This document shows positions 10,877 to 21,060 of a stretch of DNA of 64,000 bases, in pieces. Positions within the stretch are counted from its first letter, which is position 1; each line of letters opens with the position of its first letter. The notes beneath the pieces were generated by a model, which was not told the origin of the DNA, searched no databases, and saw nothing but the letters and a program-made list of their open reading frames with translations. Source of the stretch: Crossaster papposus (lineage: Eukaryota > Echinodermata > Asteroidea > Velatida > Solasteridae); the NCBI GenBank assembly GCA_037893245.1, contig JBAIAA010000238.1, positions 186,001 to 250,000 of the forward strand, read 5' to 3'. A program made the translations under genes and the position numbers.

Positions 10877-10955
10877 TATTTTGCTCTAATTCACCACTGT
10901 TGATCTTGAGTATTGTCTCTTAGCAACTGACTCTGGGGTTGTCCTCAGCGTTGAC

Positions 10956-11667
10956 TGTAACGTCGGTATGAGTAAAACACTTGATTTATTTCACTCTCTC
11001 TAGTACCGGCATACAACTGCCCTTTAATGCCACTGCAGCTGCCTGTTGCCACGTCAACTATGATTAAAAGTACAGAAAACATGTAAACAATATGTTATAA
11101 ACTACCCAACACTATAAGAAAGCTCCAGAAAGTATGGACATATGCAGTCCCACCCCAAGAGGGCGCTGTTGCCTACAACTGCAATGAACTGAGCCCCATA
11201 CAATTTAACAATCAACAAATCTATCCACAAATCACAACAAATATTCGGTCTATTATTTAGAACAATAAGAGTGAACTATCTGATTATATGCAAAGGAGTT
11301 AAGCCCCGATATAGGCAGAATTTATGCCAGAGTTCTACAGAAATGTCACTATATAACTTATACACTACACAACATTCCATAAACGGCACTAAAATAAAAG
11401 TAAACGCAACCCGTGCCAAAACGATGCCTATTTTACCTCTCAAATTACGCTAAAACTGTTCATAACCGATCATATAGTAAACTACAAAATCTAAGAAATC
11501 CCCTTACCGCTGGTTAGGGATCCAGGGTCCTACAAATCTAGACAAACTTGGTGATTTATTCTGCAAAACCTGAAGTAACGGTGTAGCGAACACGTTTATC
11601 GCGATCCATTAAAAATGTGAATAGCGCCCTCTGTTGAACACTGATAAATAATCCAACCCGAAACATT
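10956..11667 (-). repeat. 5' LTR of the BEL/Pao element
   Basis: The 712-bp repeat is identical to the other LTR except for one base seen. The 79 bases between it and the gag start (10877-10955) should hold the primer-binding site and leader. I could not assign the primer tRNA from the sequence GTCAACGCTGAGGACAACC that follows the LTR on the minus strand. Confidence 0.93.
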
Positions 11668-13075
11668 GTCAATATCATCAGGTCTTTCGACTGGCTGTAA
11701 ACAAACATATTTTTGGTAATATGAAACCAAGAATCTCTCAAAGGCGCCCTCGGCACTGTAGCTCGTAAGCCTGGAGAAAACTGTAGAGAGAAGACATTGA
11801 GAAGAAGGTGCAGTTTTAGAGGTTGGAGGAAAACCCCAGTAATGTCAACATGAATTCGTTCTTAAGTTATAGTCCCCCACATAATGAGGTTAAAAAAATA
11901 CAAAATAGAATGTATACTCTATACATTGTAATGCCGCATTTTCACCAATATACACTGGTGAAATAACAGCCAAATCGAATCCTAGGGGTAAACTGTTAGC
12001 TAATTAGCTAATTACCTTATTAGCTTATTATAGGCCTAAGCTTTAAAATTTCACAAGTTGAGTTGGCAAGGTTCCTCTTATAAATTAATAATAGGCGCGC
12101 CAAGCGCTTTCTTTGCCTGCGTGCGTTCCTCAAATACAGACAATGCACTTCCACCTGACTGACACCTCATTTCGGTAATGGATCGTACGTAGAATCGGTT
12201 AAACTTCTTTTCTCTCGTTTAATAATTTGGAATATTCTATCATGCATTCGTTTAGCCTTCACCAAGTTCCCTGAACAAGCGAGCGGCCGCTTTACCGCGT
12301 ATAGCTGATTTTTCCGATCCGTCTCGATCTCTGTTCTATTCTATATTATGATCTGTCCCTGCAGCACAAAACACACAGTGCCCGTGCCCAGCACGCTAGC
12401 CTTAAACCAGGGTCCGATACCAATACCACACTGTATAGGTCCATGCCAGGGCTAATTGGATTCACTCTGGCCCTGAAATGTGGTCAGGCACCTTCCATTC
12501 ACAAAATAGGTAAAACCATGGAGCAATAAACTAGACAATAAACTAGTTTATTGCTCCATGGTAAAACACACTGATTACTAGCTGCAAAGCAGGAAACTAC
12601 GGTGGCTGATTTTCGCCAAGAACGGCGTTATAACGCCCTACTAATACGACGTTATAACGCTCTAATACGGCATTATAACGCCCTAATAACGCCGTGCGTT
12701 ATATCGCCGTAATCATCCCCCGAGTGTGGGCACACATCAATTTAACTTAACGCTCTATATGCAGCATTGTTTGTGTCTGCTCCCTTTTATTTTTTGTTCG
12801 TCACTCGTTCGGCCTTATAACGTCGTAGGGCGTCAAGCGAATCTTTTTCAACAACTACAAGGATTTTTTTGTCAAGTTACCTACATCTGAAAGATAATGA
12901 TACTCATATAGATAATAAGGAAGACAGTGATGATTAAAGACTAATAGTATCAGGACAAAAACTATTGTATTTAAAAACAAACTATAGTAGTTCTTTTGGT
13001 AGAAAACAAAATAATAATAAAATAGTCACTTCTGTTAGTCACTATCACAGTAATTCGTTATGGTTATTTAATATT
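11668..13075. other. Non-coding stretch with palindromes; end of the duplicated block
   Basis: Homology to the paralogous copy continues for only about 40 bases after the retrotransposon (to about 11703, matching 34606) and then stops. Beyond that I see no gene. Contents are a 46-bp inverted repeat at 12516-12561 with arms CCATGGAGCAATAAACTAG, and an array of short palindromes at 12622-12712. Confidence 0.6.
12622..12712. repeat. Array of CGTTATAACG palindromes, about 20-bp period
   Basis: About four imperfect units each carry a palindrome: GGCGTTATAACGCC (12624-12637), then ACGTTATAACGC, GCATTATAACGCC and a final GTGCGTTATATCGCC. They are separated by CTAATACG-like linkers. A related CTTATAACGTCGTAGGG word appears near 12815. 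It could be a cluster of binding sites or a remnant of a repeat. Confidence 0.6.
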
Positions 13076-13430
13076 ATAACACCTCACTCACAGATTCTGT
13101 GTCTTGATTGGCCGAGAGCGCGTCACGTGTCACTTGCTATTTTTACTATTTTTTACTTGCTATCCAAAAAGACTATACCACGCAGCCTCGTTCTGAAAAA
13201 GGACTATGCGCATAGCAACACACGAACTATGCGCGTAGCAACGAAAGCGTGACTGAAACCCAGACGTGTGTTTCGGTGCATTGCGTAAACATTGCTCTAT
13301 CACCTTCGCACCCGTTCATCAAGGCAACAAAGTACACGTATGATCGAGAGACGTATAATTCGGAGATTTTTTGTCATTACTATACTTTCAGGAAGCTTAA
13401 ATTGTGCAGAATCTGTGAGTGAGGTGTTAT
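13076..13430. mobile_element. MITE of family A (ATAACACCTCACTCACAG ends)
   Basis: The 355-bp element has terminal inverted repeats ATAACACCTCACTCACAGA and its complement at 13412-13430, and no coding capacity. A second copy lies at 30728-31174, in the intron of FAMeT copy 2. Both copies are followed a few bases later by the palindromic element B, so the two travel as a pair. Confidence 0.75.
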
Positions 13431-13433
13431 AAA

Positions 13434-13597
13434 ACAAATATTGACTGCTTTATTTCGCGGTATAGTAAAACTAGCCTCCCTCTGTGATCCATGGAGCATT
13501 CTATTTTCCCTCGGCTTCGCCTCGGGAAAATAGAATGCTCCATGGATCACAGAGGGAGGCTAGTTTTACTCTACCACTCAAAGCAGTCAATATTTGT
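13434..13597. mobile_element. Palindromic foldback element B
   Basis: The 164-bp near-perfect palindrome begins ACAAATATTGACTGC and ends with its complement. The centre is the CTCGGCTTCGCCTCG loop region, with arms containing GCATTCTATTTTCCC. It would form one long hairpin. A second copy is at 31178-31334. In both places it sits directly after element A. Confidence 0.78.
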
Positions 13598-15400
13598 ATA
13601 CTATTACGTTACATTGAGGACAGCGACTATATACATGTAATATAAGTGGCTAAGAAAAATATTTAGAAAAAAACAGACACAGACTAATCAAAACACGGTG
13701 TTTCAGAGAAGAATTTTGTCAATAAAACAACGTTATAATATACTTTCTCTATTTGTATTTTTGTGTGTTGGCCCTGTCAATTATCCCTATATAATAAATG
13801 CTGCATTAGAAAACTGCAATATTGCCGGGCACATTTTAATACAGTTGTAAACACGTGACGTCAGAGGGCACATCGTCTATAAGGAGGGAGATGTCAAATT
13901 TAAACTTGTCCACATCTTTCTTCCACCGCTTACTGTTCTTCATCACCCGAATCCTGCCATCTCATCTCATTGCGGTTGGTGCAGCGAGCTAGGCATAATA
14001 CAATACCATATCATTACGTACCATACCGCGTACTGTATACTACCTCATTATATATCATATATCATGTATCATGTATATTACATCACATTAACAAAAACAT
14101 ACATACAAAGTGGTACGATATTTTATTTATTTGCATTTACACGAAAGGCAGGAGATATTTCTTTGGGCAGATCAGGCCACATTTGTGGCAATTTTATTAA
14201 CACAAATTTTAATACCTCCAAATGGGCACTTTGGGAGACAATCCCATAGAGTCGTGCACAATCTTTATTGTAACCTAACCCGTTTTTACCTGGAGCTTTT
14301 TCCACGAAATTTCATATTTATGCTATTTAGACCCAAATCTGTCTTCTCCGAGCAAAAATAACTCCCAAATATCGTTTTGTGGGGTAGCTAGACACTTAGG
14401 GAGACACTGAAATGTCTCCCTAAGTGCCACTGTCTCCCAAGTGAATCAAAACTATCGCTAATTTGTCTCCCAAAGTGCCTATTTGGAAGAATTTGAACAC
14501 ACTTCGAATACATAATTATAATAAATTAAGGAACAGTAGCACCTGCTTGCTGTTCCCTGATGTCGGAAGTATGGGATCAGTAGCCCCTGCTTGCTGATCC
14601 CACACTCCCGAAATATCCGTTTACATATTATACATAAATCACATACACTTCTTGTCAATTTCCGAAATAAACATAAGTTCAATTTTAATGGGAATGTTAA
14701 ATTTTATTTTTAGAACATAAAAATAAGACAAATCCCCCATGCCGCGAGTCAATCCGCATTCCTACATTAAAAAACCCCAATATGCCCATTTATTAGAAGT
14801 AGTAATGATATCTTTATTCGTGGGGGAAAAGTACAAAATGCAGATCAACCACTGAATATTGGCCTATTCCGCCATCGAGGAGGAGGTCGGGGTGGAGGTG
14901 GTGTGACAGTTGGAATGCATGTACTCCCACACATAATTTATGTACACGTCCTTCCAACTGTGGTAGAACCGTGAAAATGGCTTTCTGCCTAGCTGTCATG
15001 CTCGGGTGACTTTGCATATCAAGTCATCTTTGTTAGCCATTTTCACAATAGAAGGCCCCGCCCTAAACCGATTATAGTATTGTCCTGCCTCCGTGTAAAG
15101 TGACTTATCGACGCTGCCCATAAGTCGTATTTACGCGAGCCCTCCACATCCATTATTAACACCCCGCGGTCAAGACAGTGGGGGTAAGTGCTGCGTTCTG
15201 ATTGGCTGAATTCCCATTAAAAATTGACAAACTATCCTGATCAGACCGTGAGCACTACTGGTAACCAATGTGTTTTCTTTCGTTGGATCCAGGCCGCACG
15301 CGTGGGACTGATAAGGATAATGAGCTCATCGTATACCAGGGAGGTGTGCGGTTCCCGTTTTGCCGCAGATACCAAAGTGAATTCGAACTGCTGGCTGGAA
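13598..15400. other. Unassigned stretch, possible 5' flank of FAMeT copy 2
   Basis: No coding region is supported. Short inverted words built from GGGAGACA occur at 14395-14470. GCACCTGCTTGCTG and GCCCCTGCTTGCTG recur at 14540 and 14581. The 350 bases before the signal-peptide exon at 15401 contain inverted CCAAT-type words (GATTGGCTGA at 15202), so a promoter may lie there, but no TATA box is evident. Confidence 0.4.
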
Positions 15401-15605
15401 ATGAAAAACCCGCGTAAAATGTTGGTGTTGGTTTTAGCTTTTGGGCTTCTTAGTTTTCTCTCTTTGCAACCTGTACGAGGGAAGATGTGTAGCGCCATGA
15501 CCAAGGCTGCTGCCGGTGATAATCTGACCACGCTTCGTGACAAGGCTTTCGCGGCTTTCAGAACCGAGTGCCGTGGTAAACGAGGCAATCTGGACGACAA
15601 CAAAT
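15401..15605 (+). CDS. Probable first coding exon of FAMeT copy 2 (secreted protein)
   Basis: From the ATG at 15401 the exon encodes MKNPRKMLVLVLAF and a further hydrophobic stretch ending near QPVRG. This is a convincing signal peptide of about 27 residues. A 41-residue mature part with two cysteines follows, up to a GTAAGT donor at 15606. The exon ends in phase 1, exactly what the FAMeT exon at 29431 requires, and joining gives an open protein of about 226 residues that fits a small secreted FAMeT-domain protein. The link rests on phase, strand, order and signal peptide; the 13.8-kb intron makes it an inference. It could instead belong to another short secreted protein. An in-frame ATG further upstream would place the hydrophobic stretch internally, so 15401 is preferred. 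Confidence 0.55.
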
Positions 15606-16330
15606 GTAAGTTATTCTACCACGTACAAATCTGTTGAATTTGCGAGTACACATTCACAATGGTGAAGAAGCATATAGCACACTCAAAATTGAAAAAGACT
15701 CTAACAAGATTTTATACAATGATATGTTTGCAAGCGTTGTTAAAAACCTATGCAAATTAACATGCGAGGTAACCAGTGTTAGTTGCTATCATTTTAAACA
15801 TTGGGCTTCATCTTATCATCTACTCAAGGGTTGACCTTATGTGCATTGGATTTGTTTTCCTGATTAGAATTTCTTGCCATGTACATTTTGTTTCTCAATT
15901 CCCTTTTTTTTAACTCTTTATTGCTTACTCTGTATAGTTGAGTTACATTATGATTTAGATGGTTGTAGTAGAGTGCAAAGTGTCAAGGGCCACGTTCACA
16001 TCATCAATATCAATAATAGCATCCAAATGAACATTACCTAAGTCATTTTGAATTTTTGCTCGTCAAGATGCCCAAAAGAACGATATTCGAAGCAATTTCC
16101 AAACGATTTGGTATTCACATTAAAATCTCTTACAGCATAAATAAAATGTAGGGGAAACACCACAATCATGATAACAATTTTAATTAGTAGCAAAAATTAA
16201 GTCAATAATAGTAGCACTATGGTTTGTGACTCGAGTAGGAGTCTCAATAAGCTGGGTAAAACCATTAGAAGATGTATGAAATAATAAATTACGACAGTGG
16301 GTATCACTTACCGGAGGCATCAGATCATAG
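15606..16330. other. Start of the long intron; nothing recognised
   Basis: This AT-rich DNA shows no coding signal and no repeat that I can pair within the window. It ends at the TTAA that flanks the next MITE. Confidence 0.4.
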
Positions 16331-16334
16331 TTAA

Positions 16335-16505
16335 AGGTAGTATACACCATTTGCAGATATCGAAAATATTTACTACCGAATTATTAAGAAATATCTTACT
16401 CATATAAAAGTAAATAATGCATCCAGCAAAATTATTGCGCTAGATATCCTGTAATTATTCCGAAAAAATATAATTTTATAAAGACAAATTCGCGATCGCC
16501 GGCCG
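16335..16505. mobile_element. Partial copy of the AGGTAGTATACACC MITE
   Basis: The fragment starts after TTAA with AGGTAGTATACACCATT and continues through the conserved inner words ATATTTACTACCGAATTA and GCGCTAGATATCCTG. It breaks off near GCGATCGCCGG at about 16500. It is one end of the family whose complete copies lie at 32408, 44062, 47232 and 60360. Confidence 0.75.
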
Positions 16506-16507
16506 GC

Positions 16508-16750
16508 CGAATTTGTACTGATGGGACCAAAAATGGAACCAAAATTGCTCGTGTTCCAGTACCGTTATTTCTACATCAAAATACAATTATTTACTCCGGA
16601 AAATGTGGACCTTTTAGTAATTTGGGAGGCGAATTTGTATAGATGGGACCAAAAATGGAACCAAAATTTTGCGTGTGCCAGTCCATTTTTTTCTACATCA
16701 AAATATCATTTTTACACCAGAAAATGTGGAACTTTTGGTAATTTGGAGGG
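16508..16750. repeat. Two tandem copies of a unit of about 120 bp
   Basis: The words GATGGGACCAAAAATGGAAC, TTTCTACATCAAAATA and CCGGAAAATGTGGACCTTTT recur about 120 bases apart with a few changes. A C-rich tract (16768-16800) follows the second unit. The open frames here reflect this duplication rather than a gene. Confidence 0.75.
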
Positions 16751-16878
16751 GTGCGTACGCACCCATCGCACCCCCCCCCCCACCCCCTGCGCCCCCCCTG
16801 CGTACGGGCCTGACTTCGGTAAGTCGACTTGGCAATATATTACATGTATCTCGAAAAGTAATTTTCTCGACTTCGTTA

Positions 16879-17184
16879 AGCTGGGAGCACACGACACGCA
16901 AGCTTTGGCGTTGACTGGCGTTTTTTGCCGCAAGAGTTGGCTGCCAGCGGATCCTGGTCAGAGCACACGACGCTTTTTCTTGCGTTCACTGGCGTTGAAG
17001 CGCGTTCACGCTCGTCACAAATCAAACATGTTAGATATCTGGCGTTGAGTTGCGGCAAGTAGCGGCAAGTCGCTTTCTCCAACGCGCGTTCGTAGCAGAC
17101 GAGGGATTTTAAAAGGCGTTCAGGACTGTTGCGCCAAAAAAACGCCAGTCAACGCCAAAGTTTGCGTGTCGTGTGCTCCCAGCT
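16879..17184. mobile_element. MITE with 3-bp TTA target duplication (PIF/Harbinger-like)
   Basis: The 306-bp element has long terminal inverted repeats beginning AGCTGGGAGCACACGACACG, followed on both sides by TTTGGCGTTGACTGGCG. The flanking direct repeat is TTA (16876-16878 and 17185-17187). The interior repeats GCGTTGA/CGCCAGT words. The 3-bp TTA duplication is typical of PIF/Harbinger-type MITEs. Confidence 0.82.
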
Positions 17185-17224
17185 TTAGGACGACTTGGCC
17201 GACCACCCGTAAACTCGAATCAAG

Positions 17225-18335
17225 GCAGCTGCGACTTGGGAACTAGTCTTGTTGGTTAGCGGTTTGGTCTCTTTATATCAAGTCGCCAAATCCACGACGG
17301 TCAGCGCGTACTAAACAGGTCAAAAGAAATAAGTCCCCCCTGGGAATTTTTTTCTGGAAGACAGTTAGACTCCTTAATCTGTTACAAAAATGTAAAATGT
17401 AGTCTGAAATGTTACACATTTATTTTCCATAGAGTTTCACCCAACAGTTAACCTTCGCCTTGAAATGCTGCCATTTATTAAATGTGATGACCAATACAAA
17501 ATGACACTTTCTTGCATAGGGATTGGACAAATGGAGAAAATCATGTTTTTACAGAATCTTTTAATATTCTTTCCTCACTTCAATTAATTTTCCTAAAGTG
17601 TACAAATGTAAACATGCATTTAATGTTTTTGCTTTTGTTTTTAATTTTTTTAATTTACGAAGTACAGTAAATTAGAGTCACCCAAGCAAAACAATTTTTT
17701 TAGAGCATATGGGTTTTGTGGAAATGGAAAGTTGTTTTTGTTGGTCCTTTCGTTTCAGTAATAAAATTAAAAACAAAACCCCAACATTTTTATGCATGTT
17801 TACATTTGTACACTTTAGACAAATTAATTGAAGTGAGAAAAGAATATAAAAAAAATTATGTAAAAACATGATTTTCTTCATTTGTCCAATTCCTATGCAA
17901 GAAAGTGTCATTTTGTATTGGTCATCACATTTAATAAATGGCAGCATTTCAAGGCGAACGTTAACTGTTGGGTGAAACTTTATTGCACAATAATTGTGTA
18001 ACATTTCAGACTACATTTTACATTTGTGTAACAGGTTAAGGAGTCTAACTGTCTTTTTACCGATCTATAGGTTAAACATAACAGGTCGACCTGATGCATT
18101 TTGTTGGAAAATTAGATCTATTGAAACTCATGGGTCGAGAAACGTACGTGGGAGACGGCAGATAAATTTGCCACGATTCGGATTTGATTAGAGGGATGTA
18201 TAGATAAGAATACGACCGTACTACTTTGTGTATAGTGTGGCCATGTATAGGTGGGATTACAATCATATAGTTGGTGGCAACTTGCTGGATTGTACGTACA
18301 ATTCAGCATTATTATGCACATAAGTTGCGGTCACG
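17225..18335. repeat. Dispersed repeat unit, copy interrupted by a foldback element
   Basis: The outer parts (17225-17310 and 18060-18335) align with 24985-25271 plus 26218-26295. Shared words include TCAAGTCGCCAAATCC, GGTTAAACATAACAGGTCGA and GATAAGAATACGACCGTACT. This copy is split by the foldback element at 17361-18052. The other copy is split at a different position by the TA-flanked MITE at 25274. Each copy therefore shows the empty site of the other. Confidence 0.75.
17361..18052. mobile_element. Foldback element with arms of about 260 bp
   Basis: The left arm starts ACAGTTAGACTCC and runs to about 17625; the right arm runs from about 17785 and ends GGAGTCTAACTGT. The arms stay alignable over almost their whole length (for example AAATGTGATGACCAATACAA at 17478 and its complement near 17920), with scattered differences. 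The loop of about 160 bases is T-rich. No protein is encoded. Confidence 0.82.
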
Positions 18336-18352
18336 ACAATTCATAGGAGTTA

Positions 18353-18974
18353 CACCGCGTTCACACTTGATCCTGCTAGGAGGATCAAAGGAGGATCTGA
18401 TCTCGAAAGGGCGATCAAAGGGAGATCACTGGATAGTGTGAACGCGATCAGGATCAGGATCAGATCCTCCTTTTTGACCTTCCTTTATTGTGAGATCAAA
18501 TGGAGATCAGATCCCGCAAAGGCGATCAAAAAACAAGTGTGAACGCAGATCGAGATCAGATCCTGCAATTTAAGCTGCTCACACCCGGTGTGTCAGGTCA
18601 TTAAAAACAAACCGCGAAACAAGAAATTGTAAACAACGCTTTGCCTACCACCTGTCATCGTCCGTGACCGGCCAACGCTGTGTAATGTATATGGGAGATT
18701 GCAACGTACATGTACGCGTGTCGCCGTGTGGTTTACACACATGTACACAAAATTAAAAAATGGCGCGACGCAACGAACAAAACAACATGCGCGCGCACAA
18801 TCAATTACCTCGCACAGTAACCTTTGCCGTCAGCTGAACTGAACTTCCGTTTAACTATGCGAGATCAATGCGAGATCACACTCAAGTGTGAACGCGGCAC
18901 AAAAATGCTTGATCTCGCTTTCGGGATCTGATCCTCCTTGGATCCTTGCAGGAGGATCAAGTGTAAACGCGGTG
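18353..18974. mobile_element. TIR element with CACCGCGTTCACAC ends
   Basis: The terminal inverted repeats start CACCGCGTTCACACTTGATC and, at the other end, CACCGCGTTTACACTTGATC. Inside, GGAGGATCA/AGATCA words and AGTGTGAACGC recur, so sub-terminal repeats are present. The flanks are TTA and TAA, which does not settle the target duplication. No coding region is present. Confidence 0.75.
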
Positions 18975-19064
18975 TAAGTTGCTTAGACCAAAGCTCTATG
19001 CTCAGACACAATAGGTCGGATTAGAAGCGCGTGCATGCTGCTGCGTACATGTTAAAAGTGTTAA

Positions 19065-20503
19065 GAGTAGGTCCACGTAAATATTTCATATAAGTGTCCT
19101 CGGCATTTTTTTTTTTTTTTTAATATAAAAGGACTTTGTAATCAAGTAACCAACATTGATATATATTTTTTTCTATGGCCCGTTGCCATGGAAACAGGCC
19201 AATTTGTGTTTTGGGCATTTTAGCCAGTTTTGGGGCCGCAAAAACTGTATTTTAACAAAATCACCCAGCCAAAATACAAATTTTATCACAAAATCAGCTA
19301 TATCATTACAAAGTATCATCCTTGCCCTTACCTGAGGGAAAAAATGTTTTAAATGCCACCCTTATGCCAGTTTTAGAACATGCATTAAAACATTAATTAT
19401 TGCACGAATCTAGTTTCTCGTCCATTCTCCTTGACATAATGTTTTAGTTCACAACAAGTATTGTTTCCCTTTTTTATATGCCACTAATAAAATGTTATCA
19501 GAAAATGGTATGTAAGATAATGTTGTGGAGGGGATTTTCATGAAAAATATTATTGTTTGTGTGTAGGCCTACTATTACTTCAAACTGAAGAAAAAGCTCA
19601 AATTTCATTTTTGTTGTTTTTATGGGAGAATGACCATTTTTAATGCAGTACTGCCTTAAGAGGAAACAATCCCCCAATCTTTTGTCACCAGATATAAAAA
19701 GACCAATGTTGGCTCTAATCAAATCCAAAAGGAAAATATTCTGAGACCCCTGGCAAGTTGACCTTTTGATGGACAAACATTAGAATTTTACAAGTTCTGA
19801 AAACATGCTTTAATACACAAAATGGCCTGTTACCATGGCTAATTGCCGTAAACAAAGTTCATTTTTGGTTACTTGCTTACCAAGTCCTACCCTCTTATGG
19901 TTTTACCTTTCAAAACCTTTCAAAATCTGCTTAAAGGGCAAAATGGCTATCAATAAGTATGAACCTTTCAAAACGCTCCAGAATTTTTTGCTACTGCACT
20001 ACTACACCTTTCAAAACCTTTTGAAAGTTTTTTTTTTTTTAACACCAGTTTGTTCAGAGAGTTGTTTTACCTTTCAAAACCTTTCATAGGTTCCTTTTGT
20101 CAGACAGCTTTCTCACCTTTCAAAACGCTTCAGTCCAGAAAACTTGAAAGGTTTTGAAAGGTCTGACAGCTCTATGGTAACTGCACTGTATATAGGAGGG
20201 CTACTAAAAATTGAAATATTTACGTGGACCCAATTTTATTTCAAGTAAGGGCAAGGTTAATACTTTGTAATGATATAGTTGATTTTGTGATAAAATTGTG
20301 TATTTTGCCTGGGTGAATTTTTTTTAAATAAGCAAAAAAAAACTAAGCAAAAAAAAAACGGCGGCCCAAAAACTGGCTAAAAATGGCAACGGGCAATAGA
20401 ACAAAAATATGGAAAACAAATTGGTTACTTGCTTACCAAGTCCTTTCATATAAAAAAAATAAAAATGCCGAGGACACTTGAAATATTTACGTGGACCCAC
20501 TCT
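19065..20503. mobile_element. TIR element with AGTGTCCTCGGCATTTTT-type ends, 1.4 kb
   Basis: The left end reads GTCCACGTAAATATTTCATA then GTGTCCTCGGCATTTT; the right end at 20461-20503 is its complement. TAAG flanks both ends. The inside contains several CCTTTCAAAACCTTT words (19905-20165) and a second internal copy of the terminal CCACGTAAATATTT word near 20220, which suggests a nested or rearranged element. A truncated relative lies at 26370-26830. No transposase is recognisable. Confidence 0.65.
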
Positions 20504-21060
20504 AAGAGTTTATAATATTTTATATAAGTGTCCTCGGCATTTTTGTATTATTTTTTTTATATGAAATATAGTTTTTTTTCGGCGAATTTAAACATAAATT
20601 CAATCAATTTAATACCCGGCTTATTCAATTTCATTTGTAAATGAATGCTCCGTTGTATCAGCATTCAACAGTCAAAAGGAGTAATTCCATTTAAGCAGTT
20701 AGCATTCATTGGCTAAATAAGATCATTTAAATTCATGAGGTCACAAAGATCATTCAATTTGGTAATAGCCAGCAGCAAGAGGCTGGTCAGCCATTCATTT
20801 TCATCAATTGGCAAACATGTTTTAAATGTTCACATTCAAAATCGTTTCTATGGTATGTGCTTTCTGATTTCGTATGTGCCTAAATAAAGGCAGATATTTT
20901 GAAAAGAATTAATTTTCACACTTATTCTACGTTACATATCTTTAGTTAGAGCGAATTTGAACGAAAAGATGGCTGCCCGTATAGTCAGTATAACTGAATG
21001 TCTTTCAAATAATATTGAAAAGTGTGTGAAATGGTACAACCACAGCCAAACGTGCATGGC
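20504..21060. other. Unassigned AT-rich stretch
   Basis: Apart from a short leftover of the preceding terminal repeat at 20523-20565, nothing recognisable is present. Confidence 0.4.

Larger units (their letters stand above)
3972..11667 (-). mobile_element. BEL/Pao LTR retrotransposon, full-length, young
   Basis: The 7696-bp element has two 712-bp LTRs (3972-4683 and 10956-11667). In my reading they differ at one base (about 4233, CCAAAAATC against CCACAAATC), so insertion is recent. Minus-strand coding covers gag, aspartic protease, reverse transcriptase, RNase H and integrase in the BEL/Pao order, without an envelope gene. The frame is broken by a single in-frame TAA at 6374-6376 between RNase H and integrase, which on paper separates integrase from the rest. 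The host site is known from the paralogous empty site near 34570. The flanks share only GTC (3969-3971 and 11668-11670), shorter than the 4-6 bp duplication expected for this superfamily. Confidence 0.93.

Noticed and set aside
14814-15017. Minus-strand frame with a histidine/leucine-rich peptide
   Set aside because: No family was recognised, there is no splice context, and it lies in the likely 5' flank of the 15401 exon.
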